Position numbers and translations under genes: made by a program | In this document: piece by piece, positions 42,778 to 52,029 of the stretch | How positions within the stretch are numbered: position 1 is the first letter of the stretch | How the letters are laid out: every line of letters begins with the position of its first letter | Source: SB11 sp943370295 | GTDB taxonomy: Bacteria; Bacteroidota; Bacteroidia; UBA8524 | DNA: 64,000 bases | Direction of reading: 5' to 3' | NCBI GenBank assembly: GCA_943370295.1 | Contig: CALRQL020000006.1 | Coordinates: forward strand, 62,001-126,000 | Notes under the pieces: model-generated | What the model was told of the DNA's origin: nothing | Databases searched by the model: none | What the model saw: only the letters and a program-made list of their open reading frames with translations

Positions 42778-43553
42778 AACCTATTTACATTGCTTTAATT
42801 AGTCTTCTCATTACCTCGTGCGGAATTAAGAGAAATACTTTCATCGCCCCTTTGCCCAATAACCCCATGTTTACTGAAAAGGGCGATGTTACTTTCAATT
42901 CGGCCGCATCGCCTACGCATATAGAGTTTCAAGGCAGTTGTGCAATCACCAACCATTTGGGCATTACTGTAGGCCGCTTTTACGGAGGTAGTCCCCGCAA
43001 AAGCGATGAAATAGGCATAAATGCTTACACCAAAGTTTATAAATCCCTGTACTTTTCAACGGGTTTCGGTTGGGGGAAAACCGCTATTAATAACCAACAT
43101 AAGAGTGCTTTTATAAGCAATGAAAACATTAACGTCAGGGTAAATTACAATACACTCTTTGTACAACCTTCACTATACTTAGTGCTACAGGATGAGGACA
43201 TGGATGCCACAACACGGGTTGGAATCTCGTTCAAATACGGAATAAACACCCTAAATGATTATTATTACTACACTTTTGAAAACGAATGGCACTCAAGCCG
43301 ATTGAGTGAAGAAACTATTATTACTGCCGATAGGCAACGGTTTTTCAGTGTCAGCCCATTGCTGTCGGTAGAAAGGAGTATCGGCAATTTCACCGTTGGC
43401 ATACACACAGGTCTTGCGCTAACTTCATCATTCAAAGCAAGGTTTCAATACCATACGCCAAACTCGTCGTGGAACAATCGCGACTATTTTATGCAAGAAG
43501 ACTTATACTACCTGCCTTTTGTTTTTAGTGGTTATATCGGCATCCGCTTATAA
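42774..43553 (+). CDS. Lipoprotein with beta-barrel-like body, family member 3 of 3
   Basis: A 259-residue lipoprotein (MKPIYIALISLLITSC, lipobox ITSC), mature start FIAPLPNNPMFTEKGDVTFN and first strand THIEFQGSCAITNHLGITVG. Strands alternate to the end (FVFSGYIGIRL). Layout matches the genes at 3777 and 41947; closest visible likeness is to 3777 (xPxxPNxxxF, xHxExQ). The ATGA overlap with member 2 shows they are one operon. Function unknown; probably surface-exposed. Confidence 0.7.
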   Translation: MKPIYIALISLLITSCGIKRNTFIAPLPNNPMFTEKGDVTFNSAASPTHIEFQGSCAITNHLGITVGRFYGGSPRKSDEIGINAYTKVYKSLYFSTGFGWGKTAINNQHKSAFISNENINVRVNYNTLFVQPSLYLVLQDEDMDATTRVGISFKYGINTLNDYYYYTFENEWHSSRLSEETIITADRQRFFSVSPLLSVERSIGNFTVGIHTGLALTSSFKARFQYHTPNSSWNNRDYFMQEDLYYLPFVFSGYIGIRL

Positions 43554-43590
43554 AAACAAAAACCCCTCACCCGTATTGCAGGATGAGGGG
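43552..43590 (-). terminator. Terminator of the isc operon
   Basis: CCCCTCA (43563-43569) and TGAGGGG (43584-43590) form the stem; on the minus strand a run TTTTTGTTTTTA follows. It ends the iscA transcript and may also serve the convergent lipoprotein operon. Confidence 0.75.
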
Positions 43591-43614
43591 AAATATTAAA
43601 AAAAAGAAAAAAAT

Positions 43615-43941
43615 CTAGACGGCAAAGCTTTCGCCACAACCGCAAGTGCGGGTAGCATTGGGGTTGATGAAGTTAAAACCTTTACCATTCAGCCCGTCGC
43701 TAAAATCAAGCTCGGTACCGATTAAGTAAAGGAAACTCTTCACATCCACCACCACTTTTACGCCATTATCTTCAAAGGCTTGGTCGCCATCTTTCAATTC
43801 GTTATCAAAATCAAGCTTGTACGATAAGCCTGAACAGCCCCCGCCAGCCACCGATACACGCAAAAAGTATTCGCTGGGAAGGTTTGCTTCGCTGCGCAGA
43901 GCATACACACGCTCTTGTGCTTTTGGTGTTACTGTTATCAT
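43615..43941 (-). CDS. iscA: Iron-sulfur cluster assembly protein IscA/HesB family
   Basis: A 108-residue A-type Fe-S carrier with the three conserved Cys in GGGCSGLSYKLDF and TCGCGESFAV. It receives and hands on clusters or iron in Fe-S assembly. Last gene of the iscS-iscU-iscA group on the minus strand, 78 bases after iscU. Length normal. Confidence 0.9.
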   Translation of the reverse strand: MITVTPKAQERVYALRSEANLPSEYFLRVSVAGGGCSGLSYKLDFDNELKDGDQAFEDNGVKVVVDVKSFLYLIGTELDFSDGLNGKGFNFINPNATRTCGCGESFAV

Positions 43942-44019
43942 TTTCTTAGTCTTCTGTTTTAAGTTTACAGTTTTAAGTTATTATACAGTTTACCCGATAA
44001 CGGATAACCGATAACCAAC

Positions 44020-44424
44020 TTAATGTTTCTCTTCAATTGCAGGCAATCCGTTTTTAACGCGGTAATCGTTAATAGCTGCCTTTATAGCGTCTTCGGCCAA
44101 TACCGAGCAGTGAATTTTTACCGGAGGCAATGAAAGCTCCTCAACAATATCCATATTGTCAATAGCAAGGGCCTCATCAACCGTTTTACCCTTCAGCCAC
44201 TCTGTAGCTAATGATGACGAAGCGATAGCACTACCGCAACCAAATGTTTTAAATTTAGCATCGGTAATCATTCCGTCGTCACCCACCTCAATTTGCAAAC
44301 GCATTACGTCGCCGCATTCAGGGGCACCTACAAGGCCGGTACCTACGTTGTTTTTGCTTTTATCCAACGTCCCGATATTGCGGGGGTTGCTATAATGGTC
44401 TATTACTTTTTCTGAGTATGCCAT
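44020..44424 (-). CDS. iscU: Fe-S cluster scaffold protein
   Basis: A 134-residue IscU. The cluster-binding Cys are in GAPECGDVMRLQIEV, KTFGCGSAIASSS and PPVKIHCSVLAEDAI, and the Asp between Cys and the scaffold is present. The LPPVK motif used for HscA chaperone recognition is complete, so this is the IscU type and not a SufU. Clusters form here with sulfur from IscS. Middle gene of the operon. Confidence 0.93.
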   Translation of the reverse strand: MAYSEKVIDHYSNPRNIGTLDKSKNNVGTGLVGAPECGDVMRLQIEVGDDGMITDAKFKTFGCGSAIASSSLATEWLKGKTVDEALAIDNMDIVEELSLPPVKIHCSVLAEDAIKAAINDYRVKNGLPAIEEKH

Positions 44425-44529
44425 AATTTTAATTTCAAGTTTTTAGTTTTCAGTTTCAAGTTGCTTTTGGCAACTAAATCAATGTTATATCATTTACACA
44501 TTATCAAATTTGCACATTGGCACATCTGA

Positions 44530-45744
44530 TTAATGTTCTTGCCACTCTATACTTTTTAAATCAATGCCTTCTTTAAACATTTCCCACAATGGGCTCATAT
44601 CGCGCAACTTGGCAACTGCTTCCTTCACGTGTGAAATGGTATAATCAATCTCTTCTTCGGTGGTGTATTTACTCAAGCCAAAGCGAAGCGAAGAGTGTGC
44701 CAACTCGTCATCCAAACCTAAGTTTTTCAATACGTACGAAGGCTCTAAAGATGCCGATGTACAAGCCGAACCCGATGAAACGGCGATGTCTTTCACGCCC
44801 ATCATCAAGCCTTCTCCCTCAACATATTTAAACGATATATTTGCCACGTGGGGCAAACGGTGTTCTTTATTACCGTTCAAATAAGCTTCTTCCACTTCCA
44901 GCAAACTGGTTTCTAACCTATCGCGCAAAGCACGCAAACGTTTTGCATCGCTTTCCATTTCGGCAATGGCTATTTCGCAAGCCTTACCAAAACCTACAAT
45001 ACCGGGCACGTTTAGTGTTCCGCTGCGCATTCCGCGCTCGTGTCCGCCACCGTCCATTTGGGCAGTAACTTTTACCCTTGGGTTTTTGCGGCGCACATAT
45101 AAAGCACCAACCCCTTTAGGGCCGTACATTTTATGTGCTGTAAACGAAAGCAAATCAATACCGTCATCAATCACGTCCACAGGTATTTTACCGGTAGCTT
45201 GTGTAGCATCAGTATGAAAAAGAGCTCCGTATTTCTTTGCAATGGCTGAAATCTGACGAATAGGTTGCACCACCCCTATTTCATTATTGGCATACATAAT
45301 AGTAACCAAGATGGTATCTGGGCGCATAGCCTTTTCAAGTTCGTTAAGATCAAGTAGTCCATCGGTACCTACTGGTAAATAGGTTACCTCTGCACCCAAC
45401 TTTTCAAGGTGTTTGCAGGTATCTAATACCGCTTTGTGCTCTGTAGTGGCAGTAATAATATGCTTGCCTTTTTCGGCATACATTTCAAATACTCCCTTTA
45501 TGGCAAGGTTGTTACTTTCTGTAGCTCCCGAAGTAAAAATAATTTCTTTTTCGTTGGCGTTTATCAGTTTGGCAACTTGCTCGCGGGCATAATCAACAGC
45601 CTCCTCTGCGCTCCATCCAAATGGATGGTTGCGGCTGGCTGCATTCCCAAAATTTTGGGTAAAATAAGGTATCATAGTTTGCAATACACGCTCGTCAACA
45701 GGCGTGGTTGCATTGCTATCAAGATATATGGGCAGTTTTAACAT
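44530..45744 (-). CDS. iscS: Cysteine desulfurase
   Basis: A 404-residue PLP enzyme (NifS/IscS type) that takes sulfur from cysteine. The PLP Lys lies in SFTAHKMYGPKGVGALYV, and the active-site Cys loop is in AVSSGSACTSASLEPSYVL. The N-terminus PIYLDSNATTPVDERVLQTM is typical. First gene of the isc operon, with a strong promoter at 45784-45816. No iscR is adjacent. Confidence 0.94.
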   Translation of the reverse strand: MLKLPIYLDSNATTPVDERVLQTMIPYFTQNFGNAASRNHPFGWSAEEAVDYAREQVAKLINANEKEIIFTSGATESNNLAIKGVFEMYAEKGKHIITATTEHKAVLDTCKHLEKLGAEVTYLPVGTDGLLDLNELEKAMRPDTILVTIMYANNEIGVVQPIRQISAIAKKYGALFHTDATQATGKIPVDVIDDGIDLLSFTAHKMYGPKGVGALYVRRKNPRVKVTAQMDGGGHERGMRSGTLNVPGIVGFGKACEIAIAEMESDAKRLRALRDRLETSLLEVEEAYLNGNKEHRLPHVANISFKYVEGEGLMMGVKDIAVSSGSACTSASLEPSYVLKNLGLDDELAHSSLRFGLSKYTTEEEIDYTISHVKEAVAKLRDMSPLWEMFKEGIDLKSIEWQEH

Positions 45745-45783
45745 TGTGTGCAGAATTTGACTTATTTAGACTAATTCTAACTA

Positions 45784-45816
45784 CAAAGGTAGTAATGATT
45801 TTGTTCATTCAACAAA
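45784..45816 (-). promoter_or_regulatory. Promoter of the isc operon
   Basis: Minus-strand TTTG (45813-45816), 21 bases, TACCTTTG (45784-45791): close to the Bacteroidota consensus, about 40 bases before the iscS ATG. Confidence 0.7.
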
Positions 45817-45908
45817 AAAATTTGATGGTTGAACGTTGTAATTGTTGATTGCTTGATTTGCTGATTTGTGTATTAATGAATAACCTTGCCAAACTAAAAC
45901 TCACCCAA

Positions 45909-46313
45909 ATGTTTGGCAAAATTGAACACCTTGGCATAGCCGTTAAAGACCTTACCCTTAGCAACACCTTGTTTGAAAAGCTGTTGGGTACCGCACCCTA
46001 CAAGCAAGAAGCCGTTGAAAGCGAAAACGTAATCACATCATTTTTTAAGGCGGGTGAGAACAAAATCGAACTACTGCAAGCCACCCACCCTGATAGTGCC
46101 ATTGCAAAGTTTATCGAAAAAAAGGGAGAAGGCATACACCACGTAGCCTTTGATGTGGAAGATATTTATGCCGAAATAGAACGCCTAAAGGAAGAAGGCT
46201 TTGTGTTTATTAACGAAACTCCTAAAGATGGTGCCGACAATAAACTAATCGCCTTCCTACATCCAAAAAGCACAAATGGTATGCTGGTAGAGTTGTGTAT
46301 GGAGAAGAAGTAA
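45909..46313 (+). CDS. mce: Methylmalonyl-CoA epimerase
   Basis: A 134-residue glyoxalase-fold enzyme that switches the stereochemistry of methylmalonyl-CoA in propionate metabolism. Metal ligands are visible: His in KIEHLGIAV, His in GEGIHHVAFDV and Glu in NGMLVELCMEKK. The frame is open to 45849, but ATG 45909 gives the typical MFGKIEHLGIAVKDL start; an ATG at 45876 is an alternative. Its 3' end is repeated as a fragment at 46882-46929. Confidence 0.88.
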   Translation: MFGKIEHLGIAVKDLTLSNTLFEKLLGTAPYKQEAVESENVITSFFKAGENKIELLQATHPDSAIAKFIEKKGEGIHHVAFDVEDIYAEIERLKEEGFVFINETPKDGADNKLIAFLHPKSTNGMLVELCMEKK

Positions 46314-46844
46314 ATGGACATTGAACATTTATTAAAAAACAATAAGCACTTGCTGTTTCACTCTGAAAGCGGAACAGAAAGGGATCGCATTTATTCAGAT
46401 TTTAGAAACTATTTCAAATCATCAGGTAAACCCTGTTTCGATATTGGAAATGTAGTAAGTTGGGAAGAATATATTGAGAAAGTTGAGTCTGCATTTCCCA
46501 TAGAGTTTGAGACTTCGCCCAAGTCATATAATGTGATTAATGATATACAACTGGATTGGGTGCAAAACCATCCCGAAGTATATGTGCTGTGGCCCGAAAT
46601 ACATTTAATGGCCGATAAAGAAACTCTGCACCAACTTATCAGCGACTATCTTACCCAAAAGGTAATTTTGAATGAGTGGGCCAACAAAGGAGGAAGTGAG
46701 GTAAATACTATGTTTATACTTATTGGTGTTGGAGATAATTCAATATTGGATTATTTTGATGAAGCTAAGGTGTTTTACGGTTATGCAGACCAAGCTAAGA
46801 CGGCAAGGGATTTGGCTAATGAGAACTTCTTGACTTTAAAATAG
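46314..46844 (+). CDS. Unknown protein inserted at the 3' end of mce
   Basis: A 176-residue soluble acidic protein starting directly after the mce stop (TAA ATG). It has a short N-terminal helix, an alpha/beta middle (YVLWPEIHLMADKETLHQLI) and TMFILIGVGDNSILDYFDEA near the C-terminus. No family recognised. It lies between intact mce and an orphan copy of the mce 3' end, so it looks like an insert that came with its own mce end. It may be a small accessory or toxin-type gene, but nothing in the sequence proves this. Confidence 0.55.
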   Translation: MDIEHLLKNNKHLLFHSESGTERDRIYSDFRNYFKSSGKPCFDIGNVVSWEEYIEKVESAFPIEFETSPKSYNVINDIQLDWVQNHPEVYVLWPEIHLMADKETLHQLISDYLTQKVILNEWANKGGSEVNTMFILIGVGDNSILDYFDEAKVFYGYADQAKTARDLANENFLTLK

Positions 46845-46881
46845 AAGAATAGTGTGTACTTTATACAACTGTAAGCGAGCC

Positions 46882-46929
46882 CCAAGCACCAACGGTATGC
46901 TGGTAGAGTTGTGCATGGAGAAGAAGTGA
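46882..46929 (+). pseudogene. Orphan copy of the mce 3' end
   Basis: These bases encode PSTNGMLVELCMEKK followed by TGA. The intact gene ends PKSTNGMLVELCMEKK and TAA. From the shared AGC to the stop, 41 of 45 bases agree; three of the four changes are silent (ACA/ACC, AAT/AAC, TGT/TGC) and one changes TAA to TGA. It is therefore a diverged duplicate and not a recent copy. It overlaps no gene. Confidence 0.85.
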
Positions 46930-46930
46930 G

Positions 46931-49900
46931 CTACCACACCTGCCAGTCAAATCCTGCCGTTTCGGTGCGGCTGGTAGGTCGTTGTAAACCATCGGTTAAT
47001 CTTTCCACCTCAGTTCCTACAAATGTTTTTAACTCTTGTACGGTGCAGGCTTGCTTTTCAGATAACAGCTGCAACACGCAGTAAGTAAATACTCCGTTTT
47101 GCAGCTCGCCCTTTTCATACGCTACTTGTGTTCCTGCCGCCGCTGATATAATTGTCGTCCCAGTACCTCTACCCACATCAGCAAACATTTCCTGCATCAG
47201 TTCAAAACTGTTTTTCAGCCCCACAACTTGCTCATCATCCACCAGTAATTCTATACCATTTTTGCCTCCGTTATTAATGTGCTTAGCAGTATCAGAGAAA
47301 ACCACCCGCATATTCTCCATCTCATCTTTATCCACCTCACCGCTGTGGCAGGCATCTATCAACAATAACTTCCTGCGCATAGGCAAACTGTCAAGTAACT
47401 GTTCTATCATCGTATACGGCAACCCGCCCTCATTAGGGTTTCTAAAATTTACCTCGTAAGTAGACAAATAATACTCCAGTTGTTTATCCAACAACCCATG
47501 CCCTGAGTATGAAACTATTAAACGGTCGTTTACATTCGCTTGTAATAATCTGTTTCGCAATGCCATTACCTTTTCAAGCGATACATTACTATTGAATAAA
47601 GTATCAATCACCAATTGGTCTCCAAGTTTTGCTTTTAGACCCTCTGCTAAATTTACAATGTCTTTAACACTGTATTTGAGATTATGTCCAGGTTCTTTAA
47701 ATTCATCAATTCCTATACCTATAAAATAGATTTTAGAAGGGTTCGCTTCGTACTCAGCAACAATAGTAATTGTTTCGGTGGCCGATTTCACCCCGTTTAC
47801 ATCCGTTACATACACTTGTACCACATTATTGCCTTTTTGAAGCTTCACTTTGCAATTCACCTTCGCTTCTCTTCCACCTGAAACGGGCATCCCCTCTTTG
47901 CCAAACACAGGTACTCCGTTAGCCATAACTTGCAGTTTATTAACATCTGCATACAACGAACTGATGGCAATTTCTAACACTACTTCATCAGAAGTTAGCA
48001 CCAACGGAAGTTGGCTTTTGTTTACAATTTTTACCTCAGGTTCTTTACCAATAATGTTCTCTATTGTTTTCGCTTTAATTCTCCGCAAACGTTTAGCAAC
48101 AGCCCCGTTCAATAACTCGTTGAATGCTTCGTTAGAAGACCCCGAAAGCAAAACAACCGTATCCGGACGGTTAAAATAAATATCATATTCAACGGGTAAA
48201 TACCCTTTGCCTTTATAAGCAAACGCAAGGTTGTTAACCGCTGATTTATCCCCTCTATACAGGTAATTATCAGCTACCTCAATAAATTTGCGACCCGCAT
48301 AAGAGGTAAAATATAACTGTGTACTATCATTTAATACCGTGTACATTTCTTCTTCAGTAGAAAACGTGAAACCGTTACTTAAATGATTTACGTGAAAAAA
48401 CGATTCACGCGGGGTTTGCTGCCACAACAACTCACGATTACTTAACTTAGCCACATACAGCTCGCTATATGCTTCAAATGCAACCCTATCCGCTCGCATA
48501 TCTACTTCAAACGAAAAGAACCGACTATCAGTAAATTCATACTTCTCTTTGGGTGTCGCTACTGATAAGTCAATACTATATACCTCATTAATCAATTCAC
48601 GACCATTTTTGGTTGTCCAATAATTGGCACTATACCACAACACATCAAGGGTCTTATCAAACGTGAAATGTCTTACTTCTACATCCTTTTTAAGCTCTAC
48701 AGTAAATACTTTTTTAGCGTTCACCCAATCCCATATTTCTATACTGTGTCGCTTTTCTCCGGCATTTATTATTGCTAAGTATTTTTTTGAAGGAGAAATG
48801 GCAAACAATTCACCTGAAAACAGCCGCTTTAATTTATTTATCTCCAAAACCACCCCATTATTATTCACTACCATTACAGCATTATCGCCTGCCAAGGCAT
48901 AATTCCCCTCTGTCAATTTATTTACATTAATAATAGATTTAGGAAGCTTTTCTTCACTAATATTTTCTGTCGAAAATATTGGTTCTAAAATATTCAATTC
49001 AGCATTAAGGTCAATAGTATAACTACTTCTTTGCATTTTATTAAACAGCAGCTTACACCACTTAGTCTGATTGTATTTAATAATAGCGAGGGAATTATCT
49101 TTACCATCCAACACAATCTTGCACCATTTGCAAGCTATAGTAGTAGGTTGGGTTTTATTGCTTGAAAATACCACAAGAGTATCTGAACTATAATCTGCTT
49201 TATAGGCTATGATGTGGTAATTTCCCTGTTCATCAAATACCTTAAAAAATTGTGAGTATTTATCCTGTAATTGAATTTTTCGGAATGCAGGTTGGAATTT
49301 TTTGCGGTTGATATCGTATAAATCTTGATTGCGCGATGAAGCAAACAAATCCTGAATATCATCCGTTGCTGAAAGTAATTGTGTGCTATCTGAACTCCAG
49401 CAATAAAACTTAGCCATATTTAAGGAAACAGGGTAATGTGATGTATCTGCTGATGCTAAATTCACTTTTAGCAAACGGCTAAAGCCATAATTTACTACTA
49501 CACTATTTTCATTAGGATATTTGAATACCCTAAACACCGAAGACGAAGGGGCTACCATACTGTATTTATCAGCTGGTTCTTGTTCATCTAATAATAATTC
49601 GTGTTCGCGCTTTCCGTTTTTATAAATACAAATACGTCCATCGCCATAATCACCTCCCACATATTTAGCTTCTCGGGAAGGAACTACAATTATACTTCCA
49701 TTAGCAACTAACAGTTGGTGGATAGCTGTATCAAAGGCTCTGAACAAAGTATTTTGTTGCAAGCTCTCGTTAATTCCGACAACATCTCCTGATAAAGTCC
49801 CTGCCAGTATTCCACCATTATTGGCTTGCGCTGCAAATGTTGTTATAAGATGTACTGTTGGGGCAGTTTGTGTAGCTGTTTTTGTCTTGGCATCAACTAA

Positions 49901-50428
49901 ATATAACTTACAGTTAACTGGTCCTAAATATTCGTTTTTCTCTTTGTTATCACTTAAATAGCTAATTGTGCTATCCTTCTTCATAGGATAGGTTTTAGTA
50001 TGTATCAGCACTTTGGTTTCATCATCAGGCCACAGGGTAAAATTCTCTATTATCTCAGGGAATTTAATTTGATTAAAAAAAGTATCCACCTTGCCGGTGA
50101 TAAGGTCGGCTTTTACTAATACAAACCCTGTAGAAATTAACATGCTGCCATCAGCCATCAACGCTGTTTTGCCCACTCCCTGTGCCCCCCATCCGCCTGC
50201 ATCAAACACCAAAGTGCCTAACTGTATTTTTGAAGTTTGGTCAATAAGAGTAAAATTATCGCCACTAACTACCAAAAACCAGTTACCCTTCGCGCTCGAT
50301 TGCACATCGTCTAACCCTAAATCAAACGTTACTTGGCTCACCAATTTGGGCATGGTTTGCCCATAACCCACCGTTACAAGAAAAACAACAGTAAAAAGAA
50401 GTACAAAGCGATGTATTGCCTGTTTCAT
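46931..50428 (-). CDS. Secreted caspase-family protein with beta-propeller region
   Basis: About 1165 residues with a Sec signal (FVLLFTVVFLVTVGYGQ). I use ATG 50428; the frame starts three codons earlier. Residues 30-750 contain WD40/propeller-like repeats (LFAISPSKKYLAIINAGEKR, VRHFTFDKTLDVLWYSANYW). Residues 825-915 form an Ig-like domain. The C-terminal 240 residues form a caspase p20-type domain with FIGIGIDEFKEPGHNLKYS, catalytic His in VSYSGHGLLD (about residue 980 of the longer form) and Cys in LLIDACHSGEVD (about 1030). Both catalytic residues are present. Location is outside the cytoplasm, unlike most bacterial caspase-like defence proteins. Confidence 0.82.
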   Translation of the reverse strand: MKQAIHRFVLLFTVVFLVTVGYGQTMPKLVSQVTFDLGLDDVQSSAKGNWFLVVSGDNFTLIDQTSKIQLGTLVFDAGGWGAQGVGKTALMADGSMLISTGFVLVKADLITGKVDTFFNQIKFPEIIENFTLWPDDETKVLIHTKTYPMKKDSTISYLSDNKEKNEYLGPVNCKLYLVDAKTKTATQTAPTVHLITTFAAQANNGGILAGTLSGDVVGINESLQQNTLFRAFDTAIHQLLVANGSIIVVPSREAKYVGGDYGDGRICIYKNGKREHELLLDEQEPADKYSMVAPSSSVFRVFKYPNENSVVVNYGFSRLLKVNLASADTSHYPVSLNMAKFYCWSSDSTQLLSATDDIQDLFASSRNQDLYDINRKKFQPAFRKIQLQDKYSQFFKVFDEQGNYHIIAYKADYSSDTLVVFSSNKTQPTTIACKWCKIVLDGKDNSLAIIKYNQTKWCKLLFNKMQRSSYTIDLNAELNILEPIFSTENISEEKLPKSIINVNKLTEGNYALAGDNAVMVVNNNGVVLEINKLKRLFSGELFAISPSKKYLAIINAGEKRHSIEIWDWVNAKKVFTVELKKDVEVRHFTFDKTLDVLWYSANYWTTKNGRELINEVYSIDLSVATPKEKYEFTDSRFFSFEVDMRADRVAFEAYSELYVAKLSNRELLWQQTPRESFFHVNHLSNGFTFSTEEEMYTVLNDSTQLYFTSYAGRKFIEVADNYLYRGDKSAVNNLAFAYKGKGYLPVEYDIYFNRPDTVVLLSGSSNEAFNELLNGAVAKRLRRIKAKTIENIIGKEPEVKIVNKSQLPLVLTSDEVVLEIAISSLYADVNKLQVMANGVPVFGKEGMPVSGGREAKVNCKVKLQKGNNVVQVYVTDVNGVKSATETITIVAEYEANPSKIYFIGIGIDEFKEPGHNLKYSVKDIVNLAEGLKAKLGDQLVIDTLFNSNVSLEKVMALRNRLLQANVNDRLIVSYSGHGLLDKQLEYYLSTYEVNFRNPNEGGLPYTMIEQLLDSLPMRRKLLLIDACHSGEVDKDEMENMRVVFSDTAKHINNGGKNGIELLVDDEQVVGLKNSFELMQEMFADVGRGTGTTIISAAAGTQVAYEKGELQNGVFTYCVLQLLSEKQACTVQELKTFVGTEVERLTDGLQRPTSRTETAGFDWQVW

Positions 50429-50463
50429 TACAGGCAAGTTATAGATTTCAGTTGTACTTGCCG

Positions 50464-51852
50464 TTATTCTACTTCTTTAAACCTTGCGGTAAAGTGCCTT
50501 AAAAAGGGTGGTTCATACGTTATTGCATAGCCTTTGGCGTTATCACGGTTTTCCAAAATATCATCAAACACATCAATCACATAATCGATATGGCTTTGGG
50601 TGTAAACACGCCGAGGGATAGCAAGTCTAACCAACTCTTGCCTTGCAGGCACAAAGTTTTTGTTTTCATCGTACTTGCCAAACATTACGCTACCTACTTC
50701 CACACAACGGATTCCACCGAATTTATATAACTCACACACCAATGCCTGCCCCGGAAACTCATGCTGGGGAATATGCGGATATAATTTTTGTGCGTCAATG
50801 TAGATGGCGTGCCCACCACTGGGACGTACCACAGGAATTCCCTTGTTGTGCAAATGGTCGCCCAAGTATGCTGTACTGCGAATACGGTAATTCAGATAAT
50901 CCGCATCAAACACCTCTTGAAGGCCTACTGCAATAGCCTCCATATCCCTTCCCGTCAACCCGCCATACGTAGCAAACCCCTCCGAAATTATCAGTAAATT
51001 AGTGCAGTCTTGCGCCAGTTTAGAGTCTCTAAGCGCCAATATTCCACCCATGTTCACCAACGCATCTTTTTTGGCACTCATTACAAACGCATCTGCCAAT
51101 GCAAACACCTCTTGGGCAATCTCCAAATAGGTTTTGTGTTCAAAGCCTGCCTCGCGGTGCTTTATGAAATAGGCATTTTCTGCTATTCTGCATCCGTCAA
51201 TGACCAACATAATACCCTGCTGTTTGCACAAAGCTCCCACATCACGTACGTTGCCCATACTCACAGGTTGTCCGCCAGCACTATTGTTAGTAAGTGTCAT
51301 AATCACGGCAGCAATATTTTGACTACCATATTGTGCTATGGTAGTTTTTAATGCTTCCAAATCGATATCACCTTTAAACGACGCTTCCTTAAAAGGGTCA
51401 GCAGCTTCGGGGCTTGGTAAGTCAACTGCAATTGCACCGCTAAACTCAATATTGGCACGGGTAGTATCAAAATGGGTATTACTGATAAACACCTTGCCTT
51501 TACCTCCAATTTTACCGTACAAAATGCGCTCGGCAGCCCGTCCTTGGTGAGTAGGTAATATGTAGGGCATCCCCGTAAGGTTCTTCACTACGCTTTCAAA
51601 ATGCTCCCAGCTTTTAGCCCCTGCATACGACTCGTCACCGCGCATCATTGCCGCCCACTGGTTATCACTCATAGCTGATGTACCGCTATCCGTCAGCAAA
51701 TCAATAAATACATCGTGTGATTTTAGTAAAAACGGATTGTAACCCGCTTGTTTTAGCACTTCCTCACGGTATGCCTCAGTAGTAATAGTAAGCGGTTCCA
51801 CCATCTTAATACGGAACGGCTCTGCCAATGTACGCTCTCTCTTTGCGGTCAT
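50464..51852 (-). CDS. tnaA: Tryptophanase (beta-eliminating lyase)
   Basis: A 462-residue PLP enzyme of the tryptophanase/tyrosine phenol-lyase family. Visible motifs: FRIKMVEPLTITTEAYREEV, LPTHQGRAAERIL, VIDGCRIAENAYFI, PLP Lys in MSAKKDALVNMGG, and GLTGRDMEAIAVGL. The AKKD and NMGG context is closer to tryptophanase. It splits tryptophan into indole, pyruvate and ammonia. No tnaC leader peptide is visible upstream. A minus-strand promoter lies at 51872-51899. Confidence 0.85.
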   Translation of the reverse strand: MTAKRERTLAEPFRIKMVEPLTITTEAYREEVLKQAGYNPFLLKSHDVFIDLLTDSGTSAMSDNQWAAMMRGDESYAGAKSWEHFESVVKNLTGMPYILPTHQGRAAERILYGKIGGKGKVFISNTHFDTTRANIEFSGAIAVDLPSPEAADPFKEASFKGDIDLEALKTTIAQYGSQNIAAVIMTLTNNSAGGQPVSMGNVRDVGALCKQQGIMLVIDGCRIAENAYFIKHREAGFEHKTYLEIAQEVFALADAFVMSAKKDALVNMGGILALRDSKLAQDCTNLLIISEGFATYGGLTGRDMEAIAVGLQEVFDADYLNYRIRSTAYLGDHLHNKGIPVVRPSGGHAIYIDAQKLYPHIPQHEFPGQALVCELYKFGGIRCVEVGSVMFGKYDENKNFVPARQELVRLAIPRRVYTQSHIDYVIDVFDDILENRDNAKGYAITYEPPFLRHFTARFKEVE

Positions 51853-51871
51853 AATTCAGAAAAATTTGACG

Positions 51872-51899
51872 CAAAACTATGCCTACACCAACGGGCAAA
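51872..51899 (-). promoter_or_regulatory. Promoter of tnaA
   Basis: Minus-strand TTTG (51896-51899), 16 bases, TAGTTTTG (51872-51879), about 20 bases before the ATG at 51852. Confidence 0.6.
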
Positions 51900-52029
51900 A
51901 AATGATGAATATCAGGGTTTTGAATTGTAGCAATGTCATTCCATTTCATTCAAAACAACCCTCCTATAGCAACTTATGCACCCGATACTATTTTCATAAT
52001 CAGCAACAATTATCATTCATCTCTAAAAT

